From: a virus
Length of the DNA stretch: 47,349 nucleotides
IMG/VR virus record: IMGVR_UViG_3300005253_000595
Location: 1-47,349 of that record
Direction: 5' to 3' (one strand)
Numbering within the stretch: position 1 is the first letter of the stretch; each line of letters begins with the position of its first letter. This document shows, piece by piece, positions 15,499 to 21,139 of this stretch. The translations under genes and the position numbers were made by a program. Below the pieces are notes generated by a model. It had not been told where the DNA came from and did not search any database. It saw only the letters and a program-made list of their open reading frames with translations.

Positions 15499-15847
15499 TT
15501 TTTATTTTCTCTCCCTTCTTATTAAACCCATAACGATATTTTAATATGTCAAAAAATTCTTTTGTATGCCCATATCCTTTCGCATGAAGTAACTCATGTA
15601 ATATAGTATACTCCATGTGAGGTGATCGTCTTGAAATTTCAACAAAACGATACTCTTTAACCTCATAGTGTCTACCCCAAATTTCAGGGAATGGAAAATT
15701 CCAACTATGCAAAACATCATGAAACGATATTTCAACTTCTCTGCTAACAATAATTCTATTTATCTCCTGCTTTTGAATAATAGGCTTAGAAATTGTTGCA
15801 CAGCTTACCAAAAATAACAGTGTCAACATTATAAGATATCGTTTCAT
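15485..15847 (-). CDS. Lipoprotein with HExxH metalloprotease motif
   Basis: 120 residues. N-terminal MKRYLIMLTLLFLVSCATIS is a lipoprotein signal with Cys16 as the lipidated residue. The C-terminal part has TILHELLHAKGYGHTKEFFD: His84, Glu85 and His88 with a third His94, the zinc-site spacing of SprT- and gluzincin-like small peptidases. It would be anchored in a membrane facing the periplasm or cell surface. This is unusual in a phage early operon; possible roles are host envelope protein processing or blocking superinfection (inference). Confidence 0.65.
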   Translation of the reverse strand: MKRYLIMLTLLFLVSCATISKPIIQKQEINRIIVSREVEISFHDVLHSWNFPFPEIWGRHYEVKEYRFVEISRRSPHMEYTILHELLHAKGYGHTKEFFDILKYRYGFNKKGEKIKNATH

Positions 15848-15855
15848 GTCTTTCC

Positions 15856-16104
15856 TTATTTAAAATATTTTATAAAGTCCAACCAATCCCTAACACCTAA
15901 TTTAGGTACTGCATGGTCAATTACTTTCCTTACATCGTTACCAGAAATGTTGGTTTTATCATCAAATATTCTGCAAACAGGATTATAATTAAACAAATTA
16001 CGAAAAGCCATTGCTTCCTCTCTAGTTTCAATTGTAAACTCTAACTTGAACGGAATAAATTTTGGTGTTTCCAATGGATAAAATCTTTGTGTTTTTACCT
16101 TCAT
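15856..16104 (-). CDS. Hypothetical protein (82 aa), related to the 16203-16406 product
   Basis: KFIPFKLEFTIETREEAMAF resembles FVPKVIEIHFDLAEEYDAF of the neighbour at 16203, and both continue to an Arg/Asn-rich helix (DVRKVIDHA; LRRILDAF). They look like a diverged tandem duplication on either side of the tRNA-Thr gene. Start after AAGGAGATAAAA. Function unknown. Confidence 0.5.
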   Translation of the reverse strand: MKVKTQRFYPLETPKFIPFKLEFTIETREEAMAFRNLFNYNPVCRIFDDKTNISGNDVRKVIDHAVPKLGVRDWLDFIKYFK

Positions 16105-16120
16105 TTTTATCTCCTTAAAA

Positions 16121-16191
16121 AGCTGGTGGAAGGATTCAAACCCTCATTAGCTGATTACAAGTCAGCAGTAATGCCATTATACAACACCAGC
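16121..16191 (-). tRNA. tRNA-Thr (anticodon UGU)
   Basis: Acceptor GCTGGTG/CACCAGC is perfect. The anticodon stem is GCTGA/TCAGC with loop CTTGTAA (anticodon TGT). The T arm is GAGGG-TTTGAAT-CCTTC. The T loop has T instead of the usual C at position 56, which would weaken the G19-C56 contact. No CCA encoded. It sits between two leftward genes and must be processed from mRNA. Confidence 0.88.
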
Positions 16192-16202
16192 TAAAAATTA
16201 AA

Positions 16203-16406
16203 TTACATAACATCATTAAATGCATCTAAAATTCTCCTTAACATACACCTTTTCCCATTGTCAAAAGGATAAACTGCTTGTGGTACAGAACAATTTGTTC
16301 TAACCATACTTAAAAAAGCATCGTATTCCTCTGCAAGATCAAAATGAATTTCTATAACTTTAGGTACAAAACCAACTGGTTTTCTTTTTATAAATATTCT
16401 TGCCAT
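16203..16406 (-). CDS. Hypothetical protein (67 aa)
   Basis: Start ATG at 16406 (MARIFIKRKPVGFVPKVIE) after GGAGAAACAAA; a longer frame overlaps the upstream gene. Appears homologous to the product of 15856-16104 on the other side of the tRNA. Function unknown. Confidence 0.5.
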   Translation of the reverse strand: MARIFIKRKPVGFVPKVIEIHFDLAEEYDAFLSMVRTNCSVPQAVYPFDNGKRCMLRRILDAFNDVM

Positions 16407-16419
16407 TTTGTTTCTCCTT

Positions 16420-16719
16420 TCAATTAATTTCGTTAATAGAAACAGTTGCAGTCGTGACCAGCACTGACTCTTGATTGTTTTTGTTTTTAATGTCACCAGC
16501 TATTGTCAGGACTTTATACTTATCACCAATTTTGCCTATAATCTCTATGACTTGAGAGTTTTCTATTTTACTTTTCCATCCACCAGCAGTATAAATGACA
16601 GTAAAGCCCCCATCTGGAAATTGCCTGTAAATAATTTCTTCAATGACCTTAATATTATCCTTGTCCTTAGTGTAAATCCTGTAGACTACTGCCTTTTCTG
16701 TTTTATGCTTAGACATCAT
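16420..16719 (-). CDS. Hypothetical protein (99 aa)
   Basis: Strand-rich protein (AVVYRIYTKDKDNIKVIEE, then GGFTVIYTAGGWKSKIENSQ, then EIIGKIGDKYKVLTIAGDI). Start overlaps the upstream stop and follows AGAAAGGAGAA. No family recognised. Confidence 0.5.
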   Translation of the reverse strand: MMSKHKTEKAVVYRIYTKDKDNIKVIEEIIYRQFPDGGFTVIYTAGGWKSKIENSQVIEIIGKIGDKYKVLTIAGDIKNKNNQESVLVTTATVSINEIN

Positions 16720-17003
16720 TTTCTCCTTTCTAAAAAAAGGTCTTCTAATATTTCATAAATTTCATACAGCTTAATATCATCTTCTTTTTTAAATCCATGT
16801 TTAATAACATCATCAATGTTATGTTCACCTATAAATTTATACAATAAATTAGCCTCGTCTTCTGATAATGTTAAAACTATACTTTCCTCTATATTTCGTC
16901 TATCACCTTTCTTCTTAGCTAAGTTACCTTCAAGTTTTGCTATCTCTCCAGAAAGTTTTTTAAATTGCACAGCATTGGGTTTTAATTCTGCTCTTGCCAT
17001 CAT
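16716..17003 (-). CDS. Hypothetical protein (95 aa)
   Basis: N-terminal helix with coiled-coil character (AVQFKKLSGEIAKLEGNLAK) and a C-terminal helical half rich in Glu and Leu. Start ATGATGG after AAAAAGGAGAAA, inside the end of the frameshifted zinc-ribbon gene. Unknown function. Confidence 0.5.
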   Translation of the reverse strand: MMARAELKPNAVQFKKLSGEIAKLEGNLAKKKGDRRNIEESIVLTLSEDEANLLYKFIGEHNIDDVIKHGFKKEDDIKLYEIYEILEDLFLERRK

Positions 17004-17144
17004 TTTCTCCTTTTTAAAGATTGTTTTCTACCTTTAATCTTGGTAGGTTTGATTATATTTTTGTTTACAAAAAAGCATACCTCACAGTCATCTGGATATA
17101 AAGTCTCATGAAAACATTTACTACACTTCGCTTTTTTTTATCAT
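17000..17144 (-). pseudogene. Zinc-ribbon microprotein with frameshift in an A8 run
   Basis: ATG at 17144 after AAGGAGAATA, directly behind the 187-nt structured RNA. The frame ATG ATA AAA AAA AGC stops after 7 codons. Removing one A from the 8-A run gives a 47-residue protein with AKCSKCFHE, DDCEVCFFV and a basic tail ending just at the next gene's start. Possible causes are a homopolymer sequencing error, a true frameshift mutation, or slippage on the A run. Confidence 0.5.
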
Positions 17145-17156
17145 TATTCTCCTTTC

Positions 17157-17343
17157 AGAGTGTAATTGCTGGGTGAGACTGGACTTCTAACTTTTCATTC
17201 CCATTACTTCTGGTGAAAGTCATTACCAGCAATGGTAGCTAACCATTTTGTAAGTGATACTTGACTCTGGTAGCTTATCCCCTTTGCTATTTTCTCACTT
17301 GTCTAAGTCGTTAACTTAATACCTCACCCAGCAATTACACTCT
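17157..17343 (-). ncRNA. 187-nt structured RNA closed by a 21-bp perfect stem
   Basis: The ends 17157-17177 and 17323-17343 are perfect inverted repeats of 21 bases. Inside are further helices: 17304-17308 with 17314-17318, 17252-17257 with 17295-17300, 17231-17236 with 17242-17247, and 17210-17214 with 17225-17229. No protein-coding frame of note fills it. A sigma70-like promoter lies just upstream, with its expected start within about 2 bases of the stem. A ribosome-binding site follows immediately after the 3' arm. It may be a stabilising 5' leader, a riboregulator or an independent small RNA. It matches no class that I recognise. Confidence 0.75.
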
Positions 17344-17347
17344 TTTA

Positions 17348-17375
17348 AGTATACCACACATTCAAGAAAAAACAA
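17348..17375 (-). promoter_or_regulatory. sigma70-like promoter for the structured RNA
   Basis: TTGTTT (17370-17375), a 16-bp spacer ending GTGTGG, and TATACT (17348-17353), read on the minus strand. The -10 box and spacer length are identical to the three other promoters found in this window. Transcription should start near 17341. Confidence 0.7.
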
Positions 17376-17395
17376 GGGTTAAAAATTATTTATTT

Positions 17396-17605
17396 TTAAC
17401 ACACCTTTTTTGAAATTTTAAATTCCAAAATATAATTTCCCTTGTTATTTATTGAACCAGTTATGGTATGAAAATCATCAAAGATAATCCCAGCAACAGT
17501 ATATCTTAGCAATTTCAATTCACCTTTTAATGCCTTGCGAATCCTCTTTCTAATTTCAGGCATAGGATTGTCTCTAATTTTATCTAATTCATCTTGTTTT
17601 ATCAT
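17396..17605 (-). CDS. Hypothetical protein (69 aa)
   Basis: ATG at 17605 (MIKQDELDKIRDNPMPEIRK) after AAAGGGGATTCAG; a frame starting 15 codons earlier enters a stem-loop region. Basic helix followed by strands (TVAGIIFDDFHTITGSINN). It is the last gene before the internal leftward promoter. Function unknown. Confidence 0.5.
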   Translation of the reverse strand: MIKQDELDKIRDNPMPEIRKRIRKALKGELKLLRYTVAGIIFDDFHTITGSINNKGNYILEFKISKKVC

Positions 17606-17636
17606 CTGAATCCCCTTTCTTAAATTGCTGACGTGT

Positions 17637-17683
17637 TCAGAATCCTGCACTGTTCACACTTTTTGAACACTTCTAGGTTCTGA
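17637..17683 (-). other. Stem-loop in an intergenic gap
   Basis: TCAGAATCC (17637-17645) pairs with GGTTCTGA (17676-17683) with one bulge, enclosing a second hairpin GTTCA/TGAAC (17652-17656 and 17664-17668). There is no T-run for a classic terminator. It lies in the 132-base gap before the 17396-17605 gene and may be a processing site or attenuator. Confidence 0.45.
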
Positions 17684-17737
17684 CATACACCTCACTTGAT
17701 AAAATGCGCTGGTGACGATTCTCGGGCTAATTAGGGA

Positions 17738-17953
17738 CTATTCCTCTGGACTGGTAATATCTAAGACCCAAAACTCCTTAAGTAAGTCCCTTGCAAGTAA
17801 AACACCACCATCTCTTGAACCACCCCAATATGCGTCATCAAAATTACCGCCTGAACATTCTTTGGGGTTAAAATCTTCATCCTCTGACCAAATTACCTTT
17901 ACTGCTAATTTTTCTAGTTTTTGTTGCAATTTTTGAAAGTCCTTACCATGCAT
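17738..17953 (-). CDS. Hypothetical protein (71 aa)
   Basis: Helical N-terminus (KDFQKLQQKLEKLAVKVIW), then a Gly/Asp-rich centre (CSGGNFDDAYWGGSRDGG) and a short helix. Start after GAAAGGAGATAGAA, a leader sequence repeated at two more genes nearby. Function unknown. Confidence 0.5.
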   Translation of the reverse strand: MHGKDFQKLQQKLEKLAVKVIWSEDEDFNPKECSGGNFDDAYWGGSRDGGVLLARDLLKEFWVLDITSPEE

Positions 17954-17965
17954 TTCTATCTCCTT

Positions 17966-18133
17966 TCAATAAAGGTCTTTAAAGTCTATCTGCTTAATTT
18001 CGGCTAATTCATATAACTGGTCTATGATGTGCCATACTTCCCCCGCAGTGTAAGTCTTGTTACCTACAGCAGTTATAAACTGTACTCGTGTCTGATTTTT
18101 CTGATAAGCATTAATTGTCTCGGGTGTATTCAT
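17966..18133 (-). CDS. Hypothetical protein (55 aa)
   Basis: ATG at 18133 (MNTPETINAYQKNQTRVQF) after AAAGGAGATAGAA. Ends in an acidic helix (IIDQLYELAEIKQIDFKDLY). Function unknown. Confidence 0.5.
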   Translation of the reverse strand: MNTPETINAYQKNQTRVQFITAVGNKTYTAGEVWHIIDQLYELAEIKQIDFKDLY

Positions 18134-18191
18134 TTCTATCTCCTTTACTTCCAAAGGTTTCCAATATATCAGCGTATTCTTCTGGATTCAT
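18111..18191 (-). CDS. Possible 26-aa peptide
   Basis: ATG at 18191 after GGAGTTAGAA opens a 26-codon frame (MNPEEYADILETFGSKGDRN...). It overlaps the start of the next gene by 23 bases. It could be translated or act as a coupling leader; the evidence is only the ribosome-binding site. Confidence 0.35.
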   Translation of the reverse strand: MNPEEYADILETFGSKGDRNEYTRDN

Positions 18192-18204
18192 TTCTAACTC
18201 CATT

Positions 18205-18372
18205 CTAACCTCTATGGGCTAATTTAAGTTGTTTTATAAATGTTGCAAGTCCTTTACAACGCTTGAGTTCTGAGTTCGTTATGAACTTCATAATACATAT
18301 GTTCTCAATTTTAGCATTTAACCAAACTCCATTTACTGAAAACTCAATCGTGACAGGCATTTTCATGTTCAC
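18205..18372 (-). CDS. Hypothetical protein (55 aa), relative of the 18386-18559 product
   Basis: The GTG at 18372 sits 6 bases after AGGAG and is preferred; ATG at 18366 is the alternative. GVWLNAKIENICIMKFITNSE and a final FIKQLK helix align with GVWFTELDE...RFFNNTDLE...LLEQLQ of the upstream neighbour, so the pair looks like a tandem duplication. Confidence 0.5.
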   Translation of the reverse strand: MNMKMPVTIEFSVNGVWLNAKIENICIMKFITNSELKRCKGLATFIKQLKLAHRG

Positions 18373-18385
18373 AATACACTCCTTT

Positions 18386-18559
18386 CTAAAAATTAAAATC
18401 AATTTGTAATTGCTCAAGTAATAAAAATATATCTCGCTCTAAGTCTGTATTATTAAAGAACCTACTACGATTTATACGTTTACCATGTTCGTCAAGTTCA
18501 GTGAACCACACACCAACAGGTGCAATTTCTATCTCAAATTTTTTACGTGGATTTGACAT
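18386..18559 (-). CDS. Hypothetical protein (57 aa)
   Basis: ATG at 18559 (MSNPRKKFEIEIAPVGVWF) after GAAAGGAGATAGAA. Strand-rich N-terminus, Arg-rich loop (GKRINRSRFFNNTDLERD), C-terminal helix. Paralogue of the following gene. Confidence 0.5.
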   Translation of the reverse strand: MSNPRKKFEIEIAPVGVWFTELDEHGKRINRSRFFNNTDLERDIFLLLEQLQIDFNF

Positions 18560-18572
18560 TTCTATCTCCTTT

Positions 18573-18740
18573 CTATTTTTTAGACACTTCAATAAGTCCA
18601 TATTCAGATTTTATTTCATCATAACAAAAATCACATACACGATTTATAATAGGGTCTCCAAAATCAATACTTCTTAAATCATCAATATTTATTTCTTCGC
18701 CACAAGATTGGCAATTCCCTTTTCTTTGCTCAGCTTCCAT
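18573..18740 (-). CDS. Small zinc-ribbon protein (55 aa)
   Basis: ATG at 18740 after GAAAGGAGTGATTTATT. Two cysteine pairs, CQSC near residue 10 and CDFC near residue 36, suggest a DksA/TraR-like or plain zinc ribbon. The centre is acidic (EEINIDDLRSIDFGDP). Function unknown; TraR-like transcription modulators are one possibility. Confidence 0.6.
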   Translation of the reverse strand: MEAEQRKGNCQSCGEEINIDDLRSIDFGDPIINRVCDFCYDEIKSEYGLIEVSKK

Positions 18741-18756
18741 AATAAATCACTCCTTT

Positions 18757-18951
18757 CTAAGTTATTTTACTTGCGCAATCGGGGCACAAAGTAGTGCCAT
18801 CATCAAATTTAACAATATTTTTCTCTAATACATTACCTTGTTTGCACTTACAAACATTTTTACAAGTATAAACATTTCCAAAATCTAGTTTCTCGCTCCG
18901 CTTCGAGATAATTTTACCGAATGTTTTAATATTTGTCATACGTTTTTTCAT
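18757..18951 (-). CDS. Small zinc-binding protein (64 aa)
   Basis: ATG at 18951 (MKKRMTNIKTFGKIISKR) after AGAGGTTACA. TCKNVCKCKQG and a late CPDC give up to five cysteines for zinc binding. Basic N-terminus. Function unknown. Confidence 0.55.
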   Translation of the reverse strand: MKKRMTNIKTFGKIISKRSEKLDFGNVYTCKNVCKCKQGNVLEKNIVKFDDGTTLCPDCASKIT

Positions 18952-18967
18952 TGTAACCTCTTTCAAT

Positions 18968-19537
18968 TCAATGTTTTGTTAATCCTATAAAAAGACTTTT
19001 CGTATTTAAAGCCACTAAATCACTATAACTACTGTCAACATAACCTCTTGCCCATAATTCATAATCAGTATTAAATACCCTAGCATGTGGTTTGTCAAAG
19101 TCTATTAAATCATCATGTTTACCACCAAAACTTTGAATGATTTTAGTATTTGGTAGCCTTGTGAACGCTTTAAAATCAAGCTGTAATGACTTTGTATAAG
19201 CATAAAACCTTGTATCGGGTAAATTTTTTGCAATTTCTGTCCATTTGTTAAGATACACTTGATTATAAAAGTCCCCGCAATCATGTATTCTAACTATCTT
19301 AATTTTTCTTCTATCAATCTCTTCTACTATTCTACTTGCAAAAAACATAGACTTACTAAATTTAAAATTTCTTGCGTGTGCCTTGTCAACTGTTTTCTTG
19401 TAAACCATGTATGCACCTTTAGTCGCATAACAAAATTTAAGACACTCTTTTGCTCCTTTACAAGTCTTTTTAACAGGTAAGCTAAACTTGAAAATTTTAT
19501 CCTTTTTTAAAGCTGAATTTGTGTTTAGGTAATTCAT
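18968..19537 (-). CDS. Gp88-domain-like protein
   Basis: 189 residues. KTCKGAKECLKFCYATKGAY near residues 24-43, a conserved Asn in AHARNFKFSKS, VRIHDCGDFYNQVYLNKW near 92-109 and RFYAYTKSLQ follow the order of the family named after mycobacteriophage gene product 88. The cysteine cluster and His/Asp residues suggest metal or cofactor binding; the biochemical role is unknown. Its start overlaps the end of the SprT-like gene, so the two are coupled. Confidence 0.65.
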   Translation of the reverse strand: MNYLNTNSALKKDKIFKFSLPVKKTCKGAKECLKFCYATKGAYMVYKKTVDKAHARNFKFSKSMFFASRIVEEIDRRKIKIVRIHDCGDFYNQVYLNKWTEIAKNLPDTRFYAYTKSLQLDFKAFTRLPNTKIIQSFGGKHDDLIDFDKPHARVFNTDYELWARGYVDSSYSDLVALNTKSLFIGLTKH

Positions 19538-19875
19538 AATACCTTCCTTTCAATACCATGTAACATAAAAGTATCATTGTTTTTAAAAGTACTACTAGCA
19601 TTGTCAACCTTTAAATAATCACAAGAGATTTTAAATTGTAAATTATGACCATGACCATAGCCAATCCTAGCGTGGGCAATCTCATGTAAAACTGTGGTAT
19701 GAACACGTTTACAATTATTTAATTTAACGAACCAACTTGATAACTTGATAGTTTTTGTAACATGACAACAATTACCAGCAGTAGTTTTTTTGTTCATAAA
19801 TCCAATTTGCCAACCTTGTAAGTAATTGTCATCTAAATACTTACGCATCATTAATTTAGCTTGTTTTGGCTTCAT
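19534..19875 (-). CDS. SprT-like zinc metalloprotease-like protein
   Basis: 113 residues. TTVLHEIAHARIGYGHGHNLQFK near residues 61-82 (split here: TVLHEIAHARIGYGHGHN) holds the HExxH core His64, Glu65, His68 and a following GHGH, typical of SprT/SPRTN domains. No signal peptide. Relatives cut DNA-crosslinked proteins or act as plain zinc proteins; here a cytosolic role in DNA or host takeover is likely (inference). Confidence 0.7.
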   Translation of the reverse strand: MKPKQAKLMMRKYLDDNYLQGWQIGFMNKKTTAGNCCHVTKTIKLSSWFVKLNNCKRVHTTVLHEIAHARIGYGHGHNLQFKISCDYLKVDNASSTFKNNDTFMLHGIERKVL

Positions 19876-19891
19876 TTTAATCCACCTTTCT

Positions 19892-20101
19892 TTATTTTAC
19901 ATTTACTAAAATGTTATCCTCAACTGTCAAGGTTCCAAAGACATTTCTAATTCGTGTACAATCTAAACTTATACACACTGTGAACTTACCTGTTGGTTTA
20001 TACTCTAATCCGAACAAACTTGTATCTTGAAATAAATGTTCAACATTTGTGCCAATTAATTCCCTTGCAGCTTTTTTAGTTTTAGCTCTAAATCCCATCA
20101 T
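19892..20101 (-). CDS. Hypothetical protein (69 aa)
   Basis: Basic N-terminus (MMGFRAKTKKAARELIGTNV) and a strand-rich remainder (GKFTVCISLDCTRIRNVFG). Ribosome-binding site AAGGAGTTATAATC. The second Met is an alternative start. Function unknown. Confidence 0.5.
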   Translation of the reverse strand: MMGFRAKTKKAARELIGTNVEHLFQDTSLFGLEYKPTGKFTVCISLDCTRIRNVFGTLTVEDNILVNVK

Positions 20102-20117
20102 GATTATAACTCCTTTT

Positions 20118-20282
20118 CTAACAAGTTATTAACTCAAAATTAAATACTTCCGTTTCACCAACTTTATTTGAGATTAAACTTACATCATCATTAATAATTT
20201 TTATAACTTTGTAATAACCCGAAGAAATATTATCATTGGGGTCATTCCAAAAAACATCATCATTTATTTTAATTCTTTTCAT
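20118..20282 (-). CDS. Hypothetical protein (54 aa)
   Basis: ATG at 20282 (MKRIKINDDVFWNDPNDNIS); a start 6 codons earlier is the alternative. The strand pattern VFW.....GYYKVIKIINDDVSLI suggests a small SH3-like barrel. Function unknown. Confidence 0.5.
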   Translation of the reverse strand: MKRIKINDDVFWNDPNDNISSGYYKVIKIINDDVSLISNKVGETEVFNFELITC

Positions 20283-20296
20283 AGTTCTAAGTCCTT

Positions 20297-20521
20297 TCAT
20301 TCTATTTCTAAATTATACTTGATAAATACTATTTTTATTTTAGTATACGCCTTGTCTGCTAATTTCTTAGACTTAAAATAAAATGTCATATCTCTATAAC
20401 CAAAGCCAGCACCAGCATCTCCAGAATGTTTTCCAACAGCTTTTTCAATTTCCTGTCCAACTCTTAAAGCATTATACTTATTACTAAATGGTATAACTAA
20501 TTTAATTTTATATTCTTTCAT
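20297..20521 (-). CDS. Hypothetical protein (74 aa)
   Basis: ATG at 20521 (MKEYKIKLVIPFSNKYNAL) after GGAAATAGAT. Alternating strand-helix-strand-helix order suggests a ferredoxin-like fold, with GDAGAGFGYRDMTFYF in the centre. Function unknown. Confidence 0.5.
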   Translation of the reverse strand: MKEYKIKLVIPFSNKYNALRVGQEIEKAVGKHSGDAGAGFGYRDMTFYFKSKKLADKAYTKIKIVFIKYNLEIE

Positions 20522-20535
20522 ATCTATTTCCTTTC

Positions 20536-20604
20536 CTATAATAGTCTTACGACTATACAATAAATAAACAAGATAGCAATGTAAACCTTGTAAGGTAAAT
20601 TCAT
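20536..20604 (-). CDS. Possible 22-aa membrane peptide
   Basis: ATG at 20604 after GAAAGGATTTAAAACA. The sequence MNLPYKVYIAILFIYCIVV plus RLL is a single hydrophobic helix. The small size and fitting ribosome-binding site favour a real membrane peptide, but there is no other support. Confidence 0.4.
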   Translation of the reverse strand: MNLPYKVYIAILFIYCIVVRLL

Positions 20605-20621
20605 TGTTTTAAATCCTTTCA

Positions 20622-20774
20622 TCATAAAGATTTAATTATCTTTAAAACTCTTGATAATTGCACTTCTGTAGCTGATACTATACTTGTACGATATATGCTA
20701 TATAAAAATTGATCGAGAACATTAAGAAATTCTTCTATATTACTAAATGATAAGTTTTTCCAATTTTTCATCAT
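20622..20774 (-). CDS. Small hypothetical protein (50 aa)
   Basis: ATGATG at 20774 after GAAAGGAGTT, overlapping the preceding stop. Begins MMKNWKNLSFSNIEEFLNVL and is mostly helical. Function unknown. Confidence 0.5.
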   Translation of the reverse strand: MMKNWKNLSFSNIEEFLNVLDQFLYSIYRTSIVSATEVQLSRVLKIIKSL

Positions 20775-21064
20775 AACTCCTTTCTAAACAATACCATACC
20801 ATTATAAAATAATTGTGTTTTGTTTTTAAATACTACATACCATTTACCTTTGCGTTGGTTTACTGTAAAACCTAAAGCAAACTGGGAGCTACATTGATTC
20901 ATTCTATCCTTTGTAGACCTTGTAAAAAACCCACCATTTCTCAATCTAATTGAATCTTTATTAAAATCCACTATAATTGTTTCATGATAAGTTACATTTG
21001 TAAAGCCTTTTTCATCCACAATTACCATTGTCTTATATCTACCTAAAGTATGTTGTTGTGCCAT
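20771..21064 (-). CDS. First gene of the leftward operon, hypothetical (97 aa)
   Basis: ATG at 21064 (MAQQHTLGRYKTMVIVDEKG) after GAAAGGATGGTGTAAG. A longer frame would start upstream of the promoter's expected start site region. Strand-rich, with basic end (KWYVVFKNKTQLFYNG). As the first early gene it may be made earliest after infection. Function unknown. Confidence 0.55.
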   Translation of the reverse strand: MAQQHTLGRYKTMVIVDEKGFTNVTYHETIIVDFNKDSIRLRNGGFFTRSTKDRMNQCSSQFALGFTVNQRKGKWYVVFKNKTQLFYNGMVLFRKEL

Positions 21065-21111
21065 CTTACACCATCCTTTCACAATAAAGGTTTTAAATAG
21101 TTCTTTGCTAA

Positions 21112-21139
21112 AGTATATCACACTTTTTTAGTTTGTCAA
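21112..21139 (-). promoter_or_regulatory. Main leftward promoter, sigma70-like
   Basis: On the minus strand TTGACA (21134-21139), a 16-bp spacer and TATACT (21112-21117). A near-perfect consensus, placing the start near 21105 and giving a ~40-base leader before the first early gene. Confidence 0.85.
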
